Origin: Neonectria sp. B-13
Lineage: Eukaryota; Ascomycota; Sordariomycetes; Hypocreales; Nectriaceae
NCBI GenBank assembly: GCA_002682825.1
Contig: NOKP01000012.1
Location: 1,364,001 to 1,428,000 of the forward strand
Length of the DNA stretch: 64,000 nt
Direction of reading: 5' to 3'
A program made the position numbers and the translations under genes. This document shows positions 58,193 to 64,000 of this stretch, in pieces. Within the stretch, counting starts at the first letter, position 1. Every line of letters begins with the position of its first letter. Below the pieces are notes generated by a model that saw nothing but the letters and a program-made list of their open reading frames with translations, was not told where the DNA came from and made no database searches.

Positions 58193-59790
58193 TTATAGTA
58201 CTGGCTTAATCGACTGAGGATTCCTGAAGATGTTCTTCGGGTCATAGTTCGCCTTGATGTTCTGCAGCCTCGGCAGATTCTGTCCCCAGTACAACGGCGG
58301 CGCCTCATTCGCGCTGACCTGCGAGTCGGCGTAGTTGACATACATCCCCCACTTGCCGTCTGGGATGGTCCTGGTGATGCTGCGTCTGAAGCCCTTCATG
58401 AGGGAGAAGCCGTCACTGGGATATTGTTGTCCTTGGGGCACGCTATCGTAGAGCTGGAAGAGCAGTAGCTTGTCACGGTGGACGTAGGCCGTGTCAGTGG
58501 TCTTGGGCTTCGTCACAGCGGAGTGCTGGCCGCCGTGGATGTCCATTTGGATCCACCATGAGTGGCTGGTGGTCATGCCTGTGGTGGAGACGTAGTCGAC
58601 GAAGGACTTGAAGATATTTGAAGAGAGAGCCGGGGCGACGATGCTGGTGGCGTAGAAGGTGTCGTGCTGCACTCGTGTTAGTTGATTCCGGATATCGTAG
58701 GCAAATGTTCACTTACTGCGTTGTAAGAGGCACTGGTAGGGTTGATATCCCCAGAGCCCCCAAAATGCGCCACGAGTTCAAGCCATCCGAGCGCCCTTGC
58801 ATCCGCAAGCTGGGCGCCCAGTTTGGTCAAAAGCGGCTGAATAGCCTTGCGCAGACCGGCCTCGTCGCCAACAAAAGCACCATCTAGGCTGTAGCCGTTC
58901 TTGGAGATGAAGGCCTGCATAGTCAGCTCGCCGGGCATAGTCTTTCCAAACTCCTGCACGTTCAAAAGGCCTTGAGGAGCCGTCTGCTGGTTCCAGTTGA
59001 GGTTGATGTCGAAGTAGGTGACTTGTTGAGGGGCAGGGAAGGTGTTGAACTCGAGCTCTGCGACGATGCCGAACGATGAGCCCGCGCCGCGAACAGCCCA
59101 GAAGAGGCTGGGACGCTGCGTTGCTGAACAGTGGACAACTGTGCCGTTGGCAAGGACGACAGTAGCACCCTTGATCCAGTCCAGAGCAAGACCGTATTTC
59201 CGAGAGACCATTCCGTAGCCTCCGTGGAGCACATGGCCACCAACACCAACACTGTGTTTGTTAGCATAAGTTCAGTCCATCACTGATCGTGTAGGGAGCT
59301 GTTTGATGACTTACCCTGGGCATGTGCCGTGGGAAATGGCCCTTTTGCCTTGGTTGTAGAGCTCCGTCGCGACGTGTCCCAACCTCGCGCCGGGCTGGAT
59401 CTTGGCAGTGCCGTCCTTGGCCAGCGTAACGCCGTACATGCGATCCAACTCGATCATCAGGTGGCCGTCCTCTCCGCCAAAGCCAAAGGACGTGTAGCTG
59501 TGGCCGCCGCTCTTGGCACTGACTTTGACTCCGTGCTTCGCGCCGCAGGCGACAGCAGCAGAGATCTGGGACACCGACGTCGGGACGGCGATGGCAGCCG
59601 GCTCGTATTGAAGCCGCAGGTTATATGCTGTCCCATCTTGCGTCCAGTCCGAAGAGCCCTTGACGTCAAAGGCGACCTTGGCACTGGAAAGACAACTCGT
59701 CAACGCATCGCGCTTGGTCGGGACGGCGAAAGACGTAGACGCCTGGGCGATGAGGCCGAAGACCACCCAAGACAGTGTGCCGAATGCCAT
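58193..59790 (-). CDS. Secreted FAD-linked oxidase of the AA7 / berberine-bridge family
   Basis: The enzyme oxidises carbohydrates (glucooligosaccharide oxidase type) or secondary metabolites, with peroxide as by-product. The start is the ATG at 59790: [18 protein letters not shown] is a signal peptide. Introns 59252-59314 and 58667-58716 join HGTCPG to [11 protein letters not shown] and SASYNA to HDTFYATS. The FAD is probably bound through two covalent links: His in [13 protein letters not shown] and Cys in SHGTCPGVGVGGH. The [15 protein letters not shown] block is diagnostic. The C-terminal [14 protein letters not shown] is the family end. Length is about 495 residues and complete. Confidence 0.93.
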
Positions 59791-61067
59791 GCTTGCAATT
59801 GACAAGGTTGAAAGAAGAGTTGAATAAGAGCGATGATTAAAGCCTGAGACATCGGGACTCAGGGCGACCTTAAAGTCCTTTTAGCTTACCGTTGCTGGCC
59901 GTTGCTTTGACGGCATTTCGACCCACCGCGTTCGAGACCCGCAGCGCCATGCGTCCGCGATACGAACTTTGGCAGTCGGCTAGCATTCCCACACGGCATC
60001 TGAGAACCGAGAAGCCAGCGGCCGAGCAGCGTTGATTGGGACGTTGCTCAGGGGAGAGAAAACGCCATGCTTACGGTCTATTGAAGCGTGTAAGCACGAC
60101 AGTGCATCTGCACTTTGACGCAGGAACACTCCCGACCGCCACAACCCTATCGGGTACCCGAGGACGGCACGTCAGTCTTCAGCTGGGCTTGAATCGTCCT
60201 CACCGGAGATGACGCACAGAAATATGACGCAGGCTGGTAGGTCCTAAGCTAATTAGCGTCGGTAATGACGATGGGCGCCCCGTAAAGCTCGGACGCTATA
60301 TTTAACTTCCCGTAAGTATTATTGGTGTCACAAAGGAGCTAAATTCAAGACATGACCCGTCTTTGCCACGTAGGTCAACGCTAGGCTCCGTCTCGATGTG
60401 TATTGGCTTCAGCCGTCGGGTTCCAATTCTCTCGTGGCTTGAAGTAATGCCCGTTCTGCATCATCTGCAACAACAATCACGAGGACGCAGGAATGTTGAC
60501 TCTCTCAATTCGGGAACGAGGAACCGTAAGAGTAGCACAATGCTAGCGTGGAAATGTGTTGAGGGATGCATGGATAGTGGCACGGGGCTGAAGCCAAACG
60601 AAAAGTAAGAACATAGGCGAGATACAGGACTGACAGCCAAGAGATGTGCGAATACTACTACACTCTCAGAAACCTGAACCTGACTAAGAATTTGGCTCCA
60701 ATCCTGCAGATGAGCTTCTGCAGCCCTAAGCCTAGCTTTTGCTCAGTAATCACAAAGACACGGAAGTAGGGGATGGTGTGAGCTGAGGTAAGCTGAGATA
60801 GGCCAGTCTCTCATGCAGGCAGTAATAATTGGAGTGACCCTTCCGTGGAAACGTTGACAGCATATGACAGCGAATTGATTTGAATATCATCACGCCTATT
60901 AAAGTGGACGCAATTGTGCGCCCTCTGTTGACTTGAATGTGGAAGAGTATCGACAGCCGAACTCGTCACTGAGAAGCCGAGCTCTTTCCACATGCCACAG
61001 TAAATGAGGGGACATCAAAGTAACGTAATCCGGTGGTGTCCTTTTTGAATTGAAGAAAGAGCCCTAT
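59791..61067. other. Intergenic region, nothing recognised
   Basis: This is the 5' flank of the AA7 gene and the 3' flank of the next minus-strand gene. A plus-strand frame at 60363-60608 has no recognisable motif. Confidence 0.35.
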
Positions 61068-62011
61068 TTATGTCGATGAATTGAAGTCTTTAAGCTGTGG
61101 TGTCGATGCTCCCTCGTTGATGTAATTAACCTCCGACTGGAAGTCCGAACAGGCGGGCATTTGGCCTGGGTAGCAAGAAACCCCGCACGACATATCGGAT
61201 GGCGTCAACTTCGCTATGTGCTCATCAAGCCCGCCAAGGTAGCCGAAACCCGCAAGTTGCGTCATGTTTTCCTCAGTGAATGGTACGGATTGGTGGTCTA
61301 AATAGCTTGTTGTTGAAGGCCAAACGGTTGTAGGAGTCAGGTTGGTGTCTTGCTCGGGGTGGGCAACACTGGAGTTCTCGCCGGAGTCCGAACAATTGGT
61401 CGCATTTCTCGCAGAACCACAGGAAGGAGTACTATGCGTGAAATTGACTTGGACTTGATCAAATATATCCGTTAGCAGCGAGCGGAAATCGCTGTCATCT
61501 CGACTTGGCATCTGGTTCCCGTTGAGGACATCCCGGACGATTTGATCGCCTTGCATCTTCCCAAAGGAGCGCATCATTGCGACGGTTTTTTCCACGACGG
61601 TACCGAGATAGGGATCCTGTGGCCTAGGTGCAGTCTCGAAGAGAATGTCCCAAATCGTATACCATTGCTCAGCCGGCGACAGTTTCTTATTGATGCGTAC
61701 TTTCAGTCGCTTCTGGGCCTGTTCAGAAACATATTCGAAGCTGCCGCCTATGAATGAGGGCTGAGGTTCGCAGCTCTGCTCATAAAAGTGCTCTTCTTGA
61801 TGTCGGTGTACGTGCGTTGTTGTGTCGGCGCTCGGCGGCTAGCAACTGAACACATACGTCTCTGCTACGGGTGCAAGAAGAACTAATGAATGGACAACGT
61901 TACCTCTATGGACAACGCATGTTTGGAGAGAGCCCTGGAACTGGGAGAGCGGGTGGGTAATGGTTTTAGAACGTTCAGTTCAGCGGGGGTGTATGTATGA
62001 ATGGCTTCCAT
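61068..62011 (-). CDS. Fungal protein with a conserved EQWYTIWDILF segment, function unknown
   Basis: The start is the ATG at 62011 (MEAIHTYTPAELNVLKP). One intron, 61839-61903, joins HALSIE to PPSADTTTH. The central segment KLSPAEQWYTIWDILFETAP, preceded by a basic KRLKVRINK, is a motif I associate with fungus-specific proteins, some of which carry C2H2 zinc fingers; no zinc finger is visible here. The C-terminal half is rich in serine, threonine and asparagine and looks disordered. It may be a regulatory protein. Length is about 292 residues. Confidence 0.6.
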
Positions 62012-63719
62012 TGCTCAATCAACCCCCACAAGGTGCTTCCTACTGTGCATACAGTCGAGAAAGCCGCCTGTACTTTGGACACGAGAAGTGCGGAACAAGC
62101 TGAAGGAATGACAAGACACGCGATAAACGACCATTAATTGACATTTCAGGACTGTGGCTAGTAGATACAAGATTCGAGTCTAGTGTAAAGGGTAGCGGAG
62201 TGCATTAAGAAATCGCTAATGCCACAGAGAACCGCGAATCGCCAGGCTAGATACCCACAGCAGATGGTTAGCAGGGCCGCCAGCGATCCTCTTGAGTTCA
62301 ATAGTGCGAAGTTACAGGGCTAAAGGCTGCAGAAGGGCGGCCTGCCTGGTTGTGTCCAGCAGTCGTAATCAGGCTGTGGCCACTGTACACGGCCCTAATC
62401 GGTCTGGAGAATGCAGCCTTGATAAGGCTCTCGTTTCGTTCCATGCCCCAACCATTCAATGCTTCTTCTTCTCTGGCTTGCGCTTGGCCTTCTTATGTGA
62501 TTGCCGCAGCGGCTGAGGCGGTGTGATGCAGCCACTGCCCCTTAATAATCGGCCTTGGATGTCAAGGCCCGGGTCCAACAGCCAGTCCTGAAGTCGGGCT
62601 TGCCTGAAGGGCTCCTGACTTGGCGGTCGCCTGGGCGGTCAATGCGACTTAGTTTGATCCGTTGTGAATGGATGGGGGCAGGACATACTCCGTGTGGGCG
62701 TTTGTAGGCATGATTACTCTCGAGAAGACTGTAGACTTGATATTTGTCGTGTTCTTCCTTTCTGCGTTTGCCTTGTGATTTGCAATAGTTTGCGAATGTA
62801 AGAGTTCAAAGAAAACACTGCGAGTACAAAATTTCACGTTGAATTAATAGTTCGCTTGCGATCCAAAGCGATTCTCTCACAAAATTGCGGACGTGGCGAT
62901 GCACAATTGTTCAACACAATTGTTTCAGAGGACTTGTTGTTGCTCAATCCACACACGCAACCTGCCCTTACAGTAACGAATGCGATGGTTTAATGATGGA
63001 GCCCATGGATCACATGTCTTGATTCGGAGTGTAGATGCCCCAAGCTTACGAGCACCACAAGAATGGCATCCCTTTGGCCGTGGTAATCTTCCGACCTCGT
63101 GCTGCTAGGTATGTTGTCTGATAGGAAGTCGCGTCACCAAATGAGAGGCGCTGGGCCAAGATGCTCGTTTAAGTGTAAGCCTCCCCATCGTCAAATACAA
63201 GCCTGCTGTAAACCTCCAAGTCCAGTTTCGTCTCGAACAGAAAATTCACTGCTGCAACACCCGAGGTAAACCTATCCCGCCTCACAGTTGCGTGGCCACA
63301 TTTGTGACCACAGTGTAGACCGCTTTCGCGACCGCATGATCTCCTCTAGTGCGTCTACCTCACGAGGCGCTCAGCACAAATGTGAAAACTCCGGAGAGTC
63401 CGGACCCCAGTAGTAAGAGTCAAGAACGGGAGCCACGCTGGCACCCCGGCGGTTCGACTCGATCCCAGCCTCGCCAATGATTTTTGGATTTTCCGTCCTT
63501 CATTACTTTGCTCGAATCCGTTTGCAGCTATTCAGCGCTTCTGCATCGACTTTCATTTGCCTCTACTTTGACGCTCCTTCATTATGCCGCTGATGGAATG
63601 CTCATGTCCATTTCGTTTAGTTTAGCTTTCCACCACAGCCTTTGACGACTCTCGTGGCTTTCTATCTGTCTTCTATTGACCAGATATCCACTCATTTTCT
63701 GGACCAACACTCCCCTGTC
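62012..63719. other. Intergenic region, nothing recognised
   Basis: Short frames only. A tRNA-like T-loop string (GGTTCGACTC) near 63451 does not sit in a foldable tRNA. Confidence 0.35.
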
Positions 63720-64000
63720 ATGGTCGGCCATCAAAACGTGGATAGGCCATCGGACTTCATTCCCAACTGGCCTGTTGATAACTCCCCCAGCACGACTGTC
63801 TTGCCCACCAATCTCCATGGATACACTCACTTTGATCAAATTGGATAGTCCGGTCTACCCGCTGCTTGTGAAGCGCAAGTGGTTCTCATTACTCCTGGCC
63901 CCAGGAGGATCAGAGTAAAACTTCAAACGGAGCGGCCTCCCGAGGCCTCCTCTTATTGACCCGAATTAGAACTGCATGAACCGCCGTCACCCGGGTATGC
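63720..64000 (+). pseudogene. 5' end of a gene interrupted by two stops, running off the window
   Basis: From ATG at 63720 the frame reads MVGHQNVDRPSDFIPNWPVD and continues to TAG at 63846-63848. The same frame then gives 36 sense codons, including QVVLITPGPRRIRVKLQTER, to TGA at 63957-63959, and stays open (ELELHEPPSPGY) to the end of the window. The stops could arise from single C-to-T changes in CAG and CGA. Alternatively an intron, unseen because of the window end, removes them. The family is not certain. Confidence 0.4.

Noticed and set aside
63440..63475. tRNA-like string GGTTCGACTC
   Set aside because: The flanking bases do not form a T-stem or a cloverleaf with acceptor and anticodon arms.
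1..64000. CRISPR arrays, operons or bacterial ribosome binding sites
   Set aside because: The sequence is clearly fungal nuclear DNA with spliceosomal introns; no regularly spaced repeats are visible.

Overview
The window is nuclear DNA of a filamentous ascomycete (Pezizomycotina), most likely a member of the Eurotiales such as Aspergillus or Penicillium. The evidence is short (about 45-80 bp) GT-AG introns, C6 zinc-cluster regulators, HET-domain genes, an ankyrin NACHT gene, an AA7 oxidase, a GH28 polygalacturonase and an NRPS-like reductase. The species assignment is an inference. About 20 genes are visible, roughly one per 3 kb. The content is typical of an accessory or subtelomere-like region: nonself-recognition genes, catabolic and secondary-metabolism genes, regulators and relics.

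Layout. 0.6-4.65 kb: a minus-strand NACHT-ankyrin (NLR-like) gene with a frameshift and two stops in its ankyrin part. 5.9-7.6 kb: a regulator-like protein without a zinc cluster. 7.77-8.12 kb: a mosaic relic made of pieces of the GFA and SDR genes that lie 4-5 kb downstream. 8.8-11.3 kb: a Zn2Cys6 regulator. 11.7-16.6 kb: a GFA-family gene and an SDR gene, divergently transcribed, followed by a class III CoA-transferase; their promoters share the 8-mer CGGCCCGC. 18.3-20.3 kb: an amino-acid/GABA/choline-type permease. 21.2-23.6 kb: an ankyrin-CorA fusion protein. 24.3-25.8 kb: an F-box-like protein. 27.2-29.0 kb: a HET-domain protein. 30.6-31.7 kb: an endopolygalacturonase.

32.1-39.0 kb holds a D-amino-acid oxidase (C-terminal AKL) and a divergent ornithine cyclodeaminase/mu-crystallin family gene, followed by an NRPS-like adenylation-thiolation-reductase enzyme. 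This looks like a compact pathway that would oxidise a D- or cyclic amino acid, reduce the imine, and then activate and reduce the carboxylate. After a 3.3 kb relic-bearing gap come a polyol-type zinc dehydrogenase (42.3-43.5 kb) and a Zn2Cys6 regulator divergent from a full-size MDR-type ABC exporter (43.8-51.1 kb). The whole 32-51 kb stretch is a plausible but unproven biosynthetic cluster.

51.3-52.9 kb: a second HET protein. 54.0-56.2 kb: a third Zn2Cys6 regulator, whose frame requires a GC-AG intron. 56.4-57.5 kb: a multi-pass membrane protein. 58.2-59.8 kb: a secreted AA7 FAD oxidase. 61.1-62.0 kb: a fungal protein of unknown function. The last 280 bases hold what looks like the start of a gene with two in-frame stops that runs off the window.
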